Part shown: positions 8,687-17,475 of the stretch, in pieces
How the letters are laid out: each line of letters starts with the position of its first letter
Numbering within the stretch: the stretch's first letter is position 1
NCBI RefSeq assembly: GCF_001861355.1
Contig: NZ_MASN01000030.1
Span: forward strand, 248,001 to 312,000
Length of the DNA: 64,000 nucleotides
From: Natrialba sp. SSL1
GTDB lineage: Archaea > Halobacteriota > Halobacteria > Halobacteriales > Natrialbaceae
Direction: 5' to 3'
Notes under the pieces: model-generated
The model's input: only the letters and a program-made list of their open reading frames with translations
Database searches by the model: none
What the model was told of the DNA's origin: nothing
Made by a program: the position numbers and the translations under genes

Positions 8687-10024
8687 TTATAGCCTCACCG
8701 ATTCGTCATCATTCGTGATAGTCGTTGGAACACGAAGCTCGGTTTCCGTTGTCGCACCGGAGTCAGTCGTGAAGATAACGGACAACCGCTCACCCTCGCT
8801 CAGACGGTTGTAGTTGTCAATTTCACCGACGACACGAAACGTCACTTCTGCTCGGTCGGTACTGTCAGTCAGCACACCGTCAGTGACACCCTGAATGTCA
8901 TTGACGTTCCGGGCATCACTGATAGCGACACTGTCTGCACCCTGCTCACCGATGAACTGAACAGATGTCTGTTCGAGGTCGATCGGGTTCGATCCAGGTG
9001 CCGTCGCAGCTACGAACTGTAGTTCGTCAACCCGGTTTTCGAAGTCACCAAGGTTACTAACCTGATCGATGCCAAAGCCATAGAACAGGACATCTTCACC
9101 CTCGCCACTGATTGCATCTTCGTCACCTTCATCTCCTGCCTCGAAGACAGTGTACGTTACTGCTTCAAGGCCAATAATCTCAACAGCATAGCCGCCCTCG
9201 TCTAGCGATCCAAGGTCAACAACTGCGTAATTTCCATCAAGTTCATAATCGGATCCACTACCCTCGTCACCGATATCAGTGGCGTCATTTACGATATCGT
9301 AGACGAAGTCGTTTTCATCCTCGAAGTCGCTTTCTGCATCTACATTATAGAAGACATCTTCGATGTCTCCGAGAGTTCTGTCAGCGTCTGTCGTACGAAC
9401 TGCGAACTCTTCCTTCACCTCACTTTCGTCATACTCCTCATCGATGCTATCTGGAAGTTCGATGAGTGCTTTGACATCACTTGCGTCGGAGTCCTCTGGA
9501 AGTGCCGTGATTTGATCGTCATCGGTGAACTCAACCCCACCACCGGATGCTTCGGCAGTCTGAGCTACAATGGATTCTCCATCAACAGTTACAGCTAAGT
9601 CATCTGCCGGAACATTGTCAAATTCAACTTCAATACTTTCTCCGTCACCAGACTCTTCCGGGAGTTCTATGACTTTTGTATCCTCATAGCCTGCTACAGC
9701 ACTTGTTGCAACAGATACTACGATATCTTCTTCTGCTATTTCATCATCAGCTATTGCTATCTCAGCGGTGATTGTTGCGTCGCTGAGTCCTTCAGCCCCA
9801 ATTGTAGTTGGAGCAACGCTACCAGATTCACTCACGATCTGCAGGCGATCGCTCACCTGACTTGTACTATCCTCACCGGTGGCTTCAGCCTGCGTCTGCA
9901 AGAAGCCAGCCGTGTTAATCAGCACGCCCGCGGCAATCGCAGCGACAAGCACCATCGCGATGAACACGATAAGGGTGCCGATCCCCACCTGACCGCGGTC
10001 GTCGTCTGTAATTCGTTCGAACAT
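8687..10024 (-). CDS. Archaellin with enlarged central domain, 445 residues
   Basis: The N-terminus [20 protein letters not shown] and the following helix are nearly identical to the second archaellin. The C-terminal part carries the family-typical strand-rich segment and ends [11 protein letters not shown]. The central ~250 residues are extra compared with the 219-residue neighbour and are extremely Asp/Glu rich. DNA for this middle part is visibly more AT-rich than the conserved ends, which suggests a variable, recombining or transferred filament-surface domain. It is the first gene after the four-copy promoter array. Confidence 0.92.
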   Translation of the reverse strand: MFERITDDDRGQVGIGTLIVFIAMVLVAAIAAGVLINTAGFLQTQAEATGEDSTSQVSDRLQIVSESGSVAPTTIGAEGLSDATITAEIAIADDEIAEEDIVVSVATSAVAGYEDTKVIELPEESGDGESIEVEFDNVPADDLAVTVDGESIVAQTAEASGGGVEFTDDDQITALPEDSDASDVKALIELPDSIDEEYDESEVKEEFAVRTTDADRTLGDIEDVFYNVDAESDFEDENDFVYDIVNDATDIGDEGSGSDYELDGNYAVVDLGSLDEGGYAVEIIGLEAVTYTVFEAGDEGDEDAISGEGEDVLFYGFGIDQVSNLGDFENRVDELQFVAATAPGSNPIDLEQTSVQFIGEQGADSVAISDARNVNDIQGVTDGVLTDSTDRAEVTFRVVGEIDNYNRLSEGERLSVIFTTDSGATTETELRVPTTITNDDESVRL

Positions 10025-10078
10025 TGGTATTATACACCCGGCGATACCGGGCAGTGGACACTGGTTCAGAGCGATTGT

Positions 10079-10190
10079 TATTAAGTCTACTTGCCAAACT
10101 TTACACTCTTAACTCTAACTGCCGATAGGTGGATATCTTAAACCTACTGGCCGAACTGCTGGACAGGTAATTAAACTTGGTGGCCGATCC
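10079..10190 (-). promoter_or_regulatory. Archaellin promoter region with four tandem GGC(C/A)A-N7-TTAA repeats
   Basis: Read on the minus strand, four units follow one another: GATCGGCCACCAAGTTTAAT (10170-10189), GTTCGGCCAGTAGGTTTAAG (10137-10156), TATCGGCAGTTAGAGTTAAG (10108-10127) and TTTGGCAAGTAGACTTAAT (10080-10098). In all four, exactly 8 nt separate GGC from TTAA. The units begin 28, 29 and 33 bp apart, close to three helix turns. The nearest TTAA could be the TATA box, giving a start about 30 nt before the ATG at 10024. The others are likely binding sites for a motility activator or alternative TATA boxes. The function is inferred. Confidence 0.65.
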
Positions 10191-10223
10191 CCCCGTTCCA
10201 CCTCCGTCGGCTTCCAGTCGGCC

Positions 10224-10239
10224 GGGAGACTTATCTCCC
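10224..10239. promoter_or_regulatory. Palindrome over the TATA box of the small zinc protein gene
   Basis: GGGAGA-CTTA-TCTCCC is a perfect 6-bp inverted repeat with a 4-nt centre. The centre and right arm contain the TTATC TATA-like box, about 28 nt before the ATG at 10260. This placement suggests a repressor operator. No regulator can be named. Confidence 0.4.
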
Positions 10240-10259
10240 CGCTCGAACGAATTTGCGGC

Positions 10260-10454
10260 ATGAATATCGTTGACGGCGACAAGATCGAGTGTAGCCGCTG
10301 TGATGACATCGTCTCACTCGACGACGCCAATATTCTCGGCAAATCGAACAACCGCACCTACGCGAAACCACTCTGTGACGACTGTCTGGAAAACGTCGGC
10401 GTCCCGCGCGGTTACGAGCTCGAACGCGACGTGAGCTACCTCAAGAGCGAGTAA
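10260..10454 (+). CDS. Small zinc-finger-like protein, 64 residues
   Basis: The protein carries two Cys pairs, CSRC (residues 11-14) and CDDC (about 39-42), spaced like a zinc ribbon, and ends GYELERDVSYLKSE. The start at 10260 lies about 28 nt after a TATA-like TTATC, so the message is probably leaderless. It is divergent from the archaellin genes. Small CxxC proteins are abundant in haloarchaea and a few affect biofilm and motility, but the role of this one is unknown. Confidence 0.7.
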   Translation: MNIVDGDKIECSRCDDIVSLDDANILGKSNNRTYAKPLCDDCLENVGVPRGYELERDVSYLKSE

Positions 10455-10640
10455 GGACCGGCTGACAACACACTGAGCACGACAGGAGAGACGACACAAC
10501 TGGGGATGGGGAACACGCTGGTTTCCCACACTATTCTCTCGATTCGCTGGACAACTAGTCGCACCTGCCCGCTCTAATCACAGTATAGAAAGTGCCGAAC
10601 GTACCACTGCGAACGTTGCCGACCGCATCCGTGTCACGCC

Positions 10641-11504
10641 TCACTTGTTATTCATCGCTTCACTCGCGATGTTCCGCCCGCGTGGCTTCAACGCGACCTC
10701 CCGCCGAACGCGAACCTCCTCTAACACCTGCAACTCGATCAGGCGCTCGTAAATCTCCTCGACCTCGTCAGTCTCGATATCCAGGAACTCCGGCACCTCG
10801 AACGGCGAAACACCCGAGTAGATCGCCATCAACACCTCCTCTTCCTTCCCGGAGAGGTCGATCTGCGAGGCGTTCTTCTCTGCCCCACGATCCAGCACGG
10901 ACTTCAACATCGCGCAGTTCTGGCTCGAGCCCGAGAGATACGTCTGGACACTCGAGCCGCCCTCCGTGTGCTCGGCCTCGATCACGGGCCGTTCCTGTGA
11001 CCGAACCGTCCGCTCGTCGCTCTCGACGGTCCCCACGTCGTCGACCTCGATCTGGACGAACTCGCCGCTCTCGATGGCGAAGTTCGCGACGCCCTCGTTG
11101 ATCTTTACGCGCGCCTTGCGCCACGAGGAGTCCTGAACGACGCCGCCTTTTACAGCAGGGTGTTTGACGAGAACGATTTCGCCGTCCAACACGGCCTTCT
11201 GGATCTGGAGTTCGAACTCCTGGACGTCACCCATCGAAACGAGGTAGACGTTGGCCCCGTAGTTGATGCTGATGTAGTTCGAAACCTTCGCGACGGTCTG
11301 GTTCACGTCGTACCGGCCGCGAATCGACTGCACCTTCCCGAGCGGAATCGTCACCTTCCCGTCGTTGCTGACGATCACGATGCGCTTGTTCGAGAGGACG
11401 ATGCGGCCGTTCGACCAGTTGGTATCCGAGAGCTTGCGGCCCTCGCGGACGACCTGCGTGAACTTGCCCGTTACGTCCGCCAGCTTCTGTTCACCACTGC
11501 TCAT
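10641..11504 (-). CDS. cheF: Taxis protein CheF (DUF439 family)
   Basis: The 287-residue protein begins MSSGEQKLADVTGKFTQVVREG. It has a PH-like beta-rich N-terminal half (about 10-150) and a C-terminal winged-helix-like part (about 205-280). This matches the archaeal CheF family, DUF439. Known of the family: CheF binds CheY and CheC/CheD on one side and the archaellum switch on the other, and is essential for taxis and reversal control. Its ATG overlaps the stop of the HEAT-repeat gene by 4 bp (ATGA), so the two are translationally coupled. It lies just upstream of the archaellin genes. Confidence 0.88.
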   Translation of the reverse strand: MSSGEQKLADVTGKFTQVVREGRKLSDTNWSNGRIVLSNKRIVIVSNDGKVTIPLGKVQSIRGRYDVNQTVAKVSNYISINYGANVYLVSMGDVQEFELQIQKAVLDGEIVLVKHPAVKGGVVQDSSWRKARVKINEGVANFAIESGEFVQIEVDDVGTVESDERTVRSQERPVIEAEHTEGGSSVQTYLSGSSQNCAMLKSVLDRGAEKNASQIDLSGKEEEVLMAIYSGVSPFEVPEFLDIETDEVEEIYERLIELQVLEEVRVRREVALKPRGRNIASEAMNNK

Positions 11505-12787
11505 ACTGCGTCACCAGCCACTGTGCCGACGCCACCGAGCTTCGAGAGTGCGGAGAAACCACGCTTTCGCAGCCGATCGCTATCCGTTCGTTCGACGAAA
11601 CTCGAGAGCCGTCGCCGCGAGGTATCCGTCCCGATCTTCCCCAGGACGAACAGCGCCTTGACGCGCAGCTCCTCGTCTTTCAGCCCGTCCTCGACGAGTT
11701 CGAGTAGCCGCAGCTCCAGCCCGTCGCTGTCGAGCATCGAGAGGCTCGTTGCCGCGAACTTCGAAGTCATCTCGTCGTCGTCGCCCATCGTCTCGATGAG
11801 CGCGTCCTGTGCGGCCTCGGTGTGAGCGTCGTTGTCGTTCGCGACACGTCCGAGGAGCCACGCCGCGTTGCGCCGCTGTGCCGTCTCGGTACTCCGGTCC
11901 AGAATCTCGATCAGCGGGTCGATCACCTCGTCAGTGTCTGCCGCCTCGAGTTCCCCCACGATTTTCTCGCGGACCTGGTGGCTCGCGTTCGAGGGAGCCT
12001 CCGAGAGCAACTGGACGAGCGAGAACATGGCCGTCCGACGAACCATGTCCGTCTCGTCGCTCAGCGCGTTCGCGAGGACCTCGACGGCCTCCGTGCTGCC
12101 GAGACGGCCGAGTGCGTCGACTGCGATCCGGCGAAGCACCTCGTCCTCCGCGTCGGCAACGTCGATGAGTTCGCGAAGTGCGTTGTCCGTTCCGATATCC
12201 GCGAGCGCGTAGGCAATCTCGATCCGGACGGCGTAGGTGTCGGTGTGAAATCGCTTCGCAAGCGCGGGGACACTCCCCGCGGATTCGATGCGCCCCAGTG
12301 CGCGGGCGATGCGCTTTCGCACGCGTGCGTCCGGATCGTCCAGTCGGTTGACGAGCGCCTTCACGACGTTGTCCTCGCCGATCCGTCCGAGGCCGGTTGC
12401 GGCGGCCATCCGGAGTTCGGCCCGGTCGGCCGACAGCCCGCGCGCGAGCACCTTCGCCTTCTTCCACTCCGCGAGGTTCTCGAAGTCCTGCCCCGAGAGT
12501 TCGCCGATGAACTCCTCGAGTGCGTCCTGGCCGTACTGGTCCAGGGCGTCGATCGCTGCGGCCCGAACCTCGTCGTTCTCGTCCTCCTGCGAGGCGGTGA
12601 TCAGCGCATCGACGACGTCGTCCCGAACTGATCGGGGCTGTCCCTCGGTGACGACGTCGTCCGCACTCGTCTCGAGACTGCCGAGGATTTCGGCAGCACG
12701 ACGGCGGATATCCGGGTTGGAACTGGCCTCGAGGTGCCGGATGAGTTGTTCGAAGTTCGCGTTGCGCTCGAGTTCGAATAACGCCAT
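11501..12787 (-). CDS. HEAT-repeat taxis protein (partner of CheF)
   Basis: The 428-residue protein is built from about ten HEAT/PBS-lyase-type repeats of about 30-35 residues. Examples are RRRAAEILGSLE, RMAAATGLGRIG, RKRIARALGRIE and LRRIAVDALGRLG. There is no signal peptide or membrane helix. Established knowledge: in Halobacterium a HEAT-repeat protein is encoded next to CheF and interacts with the Che proteins. The 4-bp overlap with cheF supports the same pairing here. It presumably acts as a scaffold between the chemotaxis and archaellum complexes. Confidence 0.8.
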   Translation of the reverse strand: MALFELERNANFEQLIRHLEASSNPDIRRRAAEILGSLETSADDVVTEGQPRSVRDDVVDALITASQEDENDEVRAAAIDALDQYGQDALEEFIGELSGQDFENLAEWKKAKVLARGLSADRAELRMAAATGLGRIGEDNVVKALVNRLDDPDARVRKRIARALGRIESAGSVPALAKRFHTDTYAVRIEIAYALADIGTDNALRELIDVADAEDEVLRRIAVDALGRLGSTEAVEVLANALSDETDMVRRTAMFSLVQLLSEAPSNASHQVREKIVGELEAADTDEVIDPLIEILDRSTETAQRRNAAWLLGRVANDNDAHTEAAQDALIETMGDDDEMTSKFAATSLSMLDSDGLELRLLELVEDGLKDEELRVKALFVLGKIGTDTSRRRLSSFVERTDSDRLRKRGFSALSKLGGVGTVAGDAV

Positions 12788-12891
12788 AGCTACGGGATCA
12801 CCGGTGGGGGCCAGAAGCCCGTCTCCGCGGTGCAGGTTCTGGTTGTGCTCTCACGGTGGCGGTTCGGGGTCGGTCGTGACACCGGGTGCAC

Positions 12892-13872
12892 CTACTCGTC
12901 GCTTTCGGTGCCATTTGTTGTCTCGTTGGTGGATGAGTCGTCCGACGAGTCGTCGTTGTCATCGGTTTCGTCGCTCTCATCGGTCTCGTCCTCGGTGTTG
13001 TCCTCATCAGTCTCACTCTCCTCCCTACCCCCACCATCGTCGCCATCGTCATCAGCATCACTATCATCACCGTCGTCACCGTCGCTACCACCATCACTGT
13101 CGCCATCGCCGTCTCCGTCACCGTCACCACTCTCCTCATCCGCATCAGAATCGTCCACGTCTTCGTCGTCCCCCTCCGACAACTCACCGGCCCCTTCGTC
13201 GGACTCGTTTGCATCCGCACCCGGCTCCTCACCATCTTCGTACTGCTTCGTCCCAGCAATCGCGTTCCACAGTTCGATATCCGAGGCCTCTCCGTCGAGA
13301 TGTTCTTCGGCCCACTGGGCGTTGACCGCCCAGCCTTTCACCTGCCCATCGAATCGGTCCTCGACCTCCGTGTAGAGATGGTTGACTTCTGCACCGCGGT
13401 CGATCATCCCCTCACTGAACACGCGGTAGATGAGCGCAATCTCGTCGTCCGATTCGACCGCATCCGACGCCGCAGACTCGTAGAACAAAATCCAGTCGTC
13501 GTCTTCCGTATCGTGATACAGCTCGTCGACCGCAATATCGTTCTCCTCGAGAAGGTGGTAGAACTCACCAGGCGTCGCATCCGGATCGTCACCCGGCTCT
13601 TCGGGATCGACCGGCACTCGTGTCTGGCCGATGTGGCGGATCGAATCGAGACAGCCCGCCGTCAATCCAACTGCTGCAGTCGTCACCGCACCCAGCGCAG
13701 TGCGGCGAGTCAGACCACTGTGTCCGGTACCGGTACTCGAGTGGGGAGTCGAACTCGAGTCGGCGTTGGTAGCGGTCCGTGTTGGTGGTGAGGCAGTCGG
13801 TGATCGATCTCGCAAAGAGTCCCGGTCACTCTCGTCGTCGCAAACAGAGCGCTCCCCAGGATATCGTGGCAT
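12892..13872 (-). CDS. Tat-exported lipoprotein with long Asp/Ser tail
   Basis: From the ATG at 13872 the protein has 326 residues. Twin arginines at about 56-57 (LTRRTALGAV) precede a hydrophobic stretch and the lipobox LTAGC with Cys at about 74, a typical haloarchaeal Tat lipoprotein signal. The n-region is unusually long, so the true start may be internal or upstream. Residues about 85-215 form a compact domain (FYHLLEENDIAVDEL ... DIELWNAIAGT). The last ~110 residues are almost pure Asp, Ser, Glu and Gly with GDGDGDGD and DETDESDETD runs, expected at the cell surface. The substrate is unknown. Confidence 0.75.
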   Translation of the reverse strand: MPRYPGERSVCDDESDRDSLRDRSPTASPPTRTATNADSSSTPHSSTGTGHSGLTRRTALGAVTTAAVGLTAGCLDSIRHIGQTRVPVDPEEPGDDPDATPGEFYHLLEENDIAVDELYHDTEDDDWILFYESAASDAVESDDEIALIYRVFSEGMIDRGAEVNHLYTEVEDRFDGQVKGWAVNAQWAEEHLDGEASDIELWNAIAGTKQYEDGEEPGADANESDEGAGELSEGDDEDVDDSDADEESGDGDGDGDGDSDGGSDGDDGDDSDADDDGDDGGGREESETDEDNTEDETDESDETDDNDDSSDDSSTNETTNGTESDE

Positions 13873-13986
13873 CGTTACGATGCCGTCACACCAGACCGTG
13901 AAAAATTCGTCGGCCGTTCGGTGTGTACGGGTAACTGTTTCGGCCCCCTGCTGGCAGAACGTCGTTCGCGGGGCCGGCAATATGAT

Positions 13987-14166
13987 ATGAATGGATTTCC
14001 TACTGCTCGCCAAGAGCAACTCGACTCGATGTGGTTCGAGGCGACGCGGAAAGAAGAAACTATGACAGAGCAGCATTGGGACGCTGACGAACAGTCGGCG
14101 AGACGTCCCGTTGAACGGGCTGGAGCCGAACCAGCGACGGCAATGCACGGAACGAATACAGCATGA
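13987..14166 (+). CDS. Possible small ORF overlapping the CARDB protein gene
   Basis: A 59-codon frame starts at an ATG at 13987, or an in-frame ATG at 14062. Its TGA overlaps the start of the next gene by 4 bp (ATGA). The overlap and the acidic C-terminal half argue for translation coupling. The composition is otherwise unremarkable and no family is recognised. It could equally be untranslated leader. Confidence 0.25.
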   Translation: MNGFPTARQEQLDSMWFEATRKEETMTEQHWDADEQSARRPVERAGAEPATAMHGTNTA

Positions 14167-16895
14167 CGAACGGGGACGCAACTTCGGACACTGAGTCGTG
14201 TTTGTGCTTCGGTCTGCGTGTCCCGCGATCACTCGGTGCGATGCTCGTGCTGACAGTGCTGCTCGTCGCTCTCGGTGTTGGGACAGCGGGTGCAACCGAC
14301 ATAGCCGGTGGGCCGACAGCAGAGACGAGCGGATCGACGACTTTCGATGGCCCCACACCATCACTACAGTCGGCTGTGACACAGCAGTGTACCGATTCGT
14401 CGGACGGCTACTCGAATACGGTAGTCGTTACGTTCGACGATGAGTACGTTATCACGGGTTCAAGTGCAGATGCAGAGTCGCTGCCCCCGGATCCCGTCGT
14501 TTCCGCTGACGATGAGGCGCTGGTCGTCGACCTCGATAGCGGCACCGTTGTGACAGAATCGTGTGAACCGGCCATGGTTGACGGTAATGAAGTCCGCGTC
14601 GTGGAGAACGACCCTGATCTCGTCGTCACAGATGGTGTCTACCTCAATGATACACTCGAACTCACCGACGACGGCACGGTCCAGACTGTCAACGGTGGCT
14701 CGACAGTCGAGGCGGACGGCGATACTGTCGAGTATACGGAGCACGATACGGTCGACTTCCAGCCCAATATTACCGAGACAAACAGCCCTGGAGAAGGGGA
14801 GACGCTCTCTATCACTGTCGAAGTCACGAATCCACACTACGGGTCAGATGACCAGGAACTCGAGCTCTTCCTGCGTGATGGCAACAACGAGATCAAAGAG
14901 ACGCTGACGGACTCGATCTCGTTAGATGGTGATGACTCGGGGACGGTCACGTTCGACTACGAGACCGAAGAAGGCGACGACATAATCGAAAGCGCTCGTG
15001 TACGTACCGAGGATGGTACGGACACGGCCGATGTCACCGTCCACGAGGCCAGCGTCGATGTCGAAATCACCGACGACTGGACGCGATTCCCTGCTGCGGG
15101 CGACGAACTCGAGGTTCCCGTCGAAATTACTCGTCACGGCAACATCCCGGACGGCGAGCAGGAGTATATCATCGACTTCCTGATTGACGATTCACACGTC
15201 ACAACGAGACCTGTCGCACTGAGTCCCGGCGAAGAGACCGTCGAGACGTTCACCTACGAAACCTCGGAGGATGATTCACCATCCGTCGAGGCGACAGTCA
15301 AGAGTGGCTACAATTCACACACAGCGTCGGTCGAGGTTCTCGGTCAGGCAACTCACGAAGAGAACGTCGAGGCGGCGTTCACTGATCAGAACGATCCTGA
15401 CGAAGGCGAGACGCTCGAACTCACCGCCGAGATTGGATACGATCGATGGGACCGAATCCCTGACGAATCGCAGGAATATCCCGTTCAGTTCTACGTCGAC
15501 GATAAATTAATCGAAAACCGAACAGTCGAACTAGATGGCGACCAACCTGTGACAGAGACGTTCGAGTACGAAACGGAGTCGGGTGACGCGCCACGCGTTG
15601 ACGCTGAACTGGTCACCCCTGGAACTGGTGCTACTGACAGCCCACGCATTACTGGAAGCGGCTTTGAGGTGACGATTGACGAAATCAACGAGCCAGTTAA
15701 TGCGAGCGAGGAACTCGTTACGACAGCCGTCATTGAAAACACGGGCGAAATCGAAGGCGAGCAAGAGGTCCGACTCCGGATCGACAGCGGAATCGCAGAT
15801 CCGGACCGGACATTGCGACAGATTCGTGACCGAACGAACGTCTCGCTCGAGGTCGGTGAACAAACTACCGAACAGTTCGTTTACCGAACTGCTGAGAGTG
15901 ATGTTCCGAAGGTGGAAGCTGCAATTATAAGTAACAACGACGAGGCGCTCGCAAACGCCACGGTTCGATCCAAAAGCTCCCACTACGAGCCACAGAATTT
16001 GAGCGGCGACTACACCAACGACACTGACCGCGAGCTAACTCTCTCTTCAGAGATTAACAACACAGGTACTGAATCCGGCGATCAGTACGTCGAGTTCATG
16101 CTCGATGACGAACTCGTCTACGTTGACCGGGTGACGCTCGGTCCGTGGGAGTCGACCAACGTTTCGACGACGATCGATGCCCCAGAAGAGATCGGTGCAT
16201 ACGATTTCTCCGTTGAGACGGACAATGCAACTGCTGCGTCGACAGTCGGTGTTGGTGTTGAAATTATTGATGACGAGCCAGCTACTGATCCCAGTGAGTC
16301 AGACGGACCGGATGATTCTGACGAACAGGACGACCAGTCATCTCCATCGTCCGATGGCGAACAGACTAACGAATCCGACTCGACGACTGAGCCACCGGAG
16401 GAGGAGGCCGGGCTGCCGTGGTTCCTCATCCTCCTTGGAGTGCTCGGCGTCCTCGTCTCCTCGCTTACCCTGCTCGTCTACCGCAACGATCCGGAGAACT
16501 TCCCGCCGGAACCGGCCGCCGTCCCAGGGATACTCGAGGAGGAGGGCACCAAAATCACGAATCAGATCCGCGCGACGAACCTCTCGATGCTCGTCGCGAC
16601 TGTGAAGGGATTCGTCGGGCTTGGTGCAGGGACGCTGGTCGTCCAGAACAAACTGCCGCGGGCGGCGACGGTGCGCGTGCGGTGTCAGACGGCCGAGGAC
16701 ACGGTCTTCATGCAGGATCTCGAGTTACAGCCAGATGAGCGTCGGACGCTTGCCTCCCTGCCGGACGTGGACCAGTTCCGAGTGGGTGCCGGTGTCGACG
16801 ATATTACGTCCCACGAAGAGGTGTTCCAGGGTGACAACGGCGACGTTGGTGTCGTGCTTCGGGCTGAAGGACTCGTGATTGCGAATCTGTCGTGA
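14163..16895 (+). CDS. Large cell-surface protein with CARDB-like repeats and cytoplasmic tail
   Basis: The 910-residue protein has an N-terminal signal helix (about 26-44, GAMLVLTVLLVALGVGTAG). About five extracellular beta-sandwich repeats of 90-110 residues follow, carrying GEGETLSITVEVTNP- and GEQEYxxxF-type strands typical of CARDB/adhesion modules. A Ser/Asp/Glu stalk (about 700-745) leads to a single membrane helix (LPWFLILLGVLGVLVSSLTLLV) and a cytoplasmic domain of about 135 residues. Such a large cytoplasmic part is unusual for a haloarchaeal surface protein and suggests signalling or anchoring. It neighbours taxis genes but is on the opposite strand. Confidence 0.8.
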   Translation: MTNGDATSDTESCLCFGLRVPRSLGAMLVLTVLLVALGVGTAGATDIAGGPTAETSGSTTFDGPTPSLQSAVTQQCTDSSDGYSNTVVVTFDDEYVITGSSADAESLPPDPVVSADDEALVVDLDSGTVVTESCEPAMVDGNEVRVVENDPDLVVTDGVYLNDTLELTDDGTVQTVNGGSTVEADGDTVEYTEHDTVDFQPNITETNSPGEGETLSITVEVTNPHYGSDDQELELFLRDGNNEIKETLTDSISLDGDDSGTVTFDYETEEGDDIIESARVRTEDGTDTADVTVHEASVDVEITDDWTRFPAAGDELEVPVEITRHGNIPDGEQEYIIDFLIDDSHVTTRPVALSPGEETVETFTYETSEDDSPSVEATVKSGYNSHTASVEVLGQATHEENVEAAFTDQNDPDEGETLELTAEIGYDRWDRIPDESQEYPVQFYVDDKLIENRTVELDGDQPVTETFEYETESGDAPRVDAELVTPGTGATDSPRITGSGFEVTIDEINEPVNASEELVTTAVIENTGEIEGEQEVRLRIDSGIADPDRTLRQIRDRTNVSLEVGEQTTEQFVYRTAESDVPKVEAAIISNNDEALANATVRSKSSHYEPQNLSGDYTNDTDRELTLSSEINNTGTESGDQYVEFMLDDELVYVDRVTLGPWESTNVSTTIDAPEEIGAYDFSVETDNATAASTVGVGVEIIDDEPATDPSESDGPDDSDEQDDQSSPSSDGEQTNESDSTTEPPEEEAGLPWFLILLGVLGVLVSSLTLLVYRNDPENFPPEPAAVPGILEEEGTKITNQIRATNLSMLVATVKGFVGLGAGTLVVQNKLPRAATVRVRCQTAEDTVFMQDLELQPDERRTLASLPDVDQFRVGAGVDDITSHEEVFQGDNGDVGVVLRAEGLVIANLS

Positions 16896-17475
16896 ACTGG
16901 TTTTGCTAATAGTGCCATATTGAGAAGATATATCCTCTGAATACCATAGCTGGTTGTCTGTTCATCCGCTAGCAGTCACCCCCTCCCGGAAACGGACCCA
17001 GACGGCTGCAGCAACTGGGTATGGGAGTCGTGCGTCTCTGTATTCGATATCCAGTTTTGGTATCCTTATTTACTGCTAGAACGCCAACTTGCGTCCGCTC
17101 AAACCCAGAGACGCCGCAGTTGGAAATATTGTCCCTTTCTCCGAGCGGTAGTCTCTATTCAAAACATGTTTTCTCATTGCTCAGGGTGCTGTCACTCTGA
17201 CTGCCTCTATTGTGATCGGTACTCGAGTACCTGATCAGCAGCTATCCAGATCGCTGTGAGAGCGAGAGCGGGGACGGTGGCGGGAAGGGCGAAGGGAAAA
17301 AGAAGCAGATCGGGTAGACAGAGTGCGTACTCGAGTACACCGTGGCTCAAGCGAAGCGAAGGAGTGCCAGAAACAGAGCCGACGACATCGCCGCTGGTGT
17401 CGAGATTGTCGCTTGTTGAGCTGGGGAGTCGTCGTGACCGGCGTAATTCTAAGGGAGTCGTCGTGACTGACCTGG
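16896..17475. other. 580-bp gap, no convincing gene
   Basis: The gap holds AT-rich patches near 16910-16945 and 17060-17070 and a few short frames. A minus-strand frame at 17207-17479 encodes a hydrophobic end (LLLFPFALPATVPALALTAIW) but starts at TTG and has no family resemblance. Its composition mirrors a purine-rich plus strand, so I do not call it. Confidence 0.4.
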
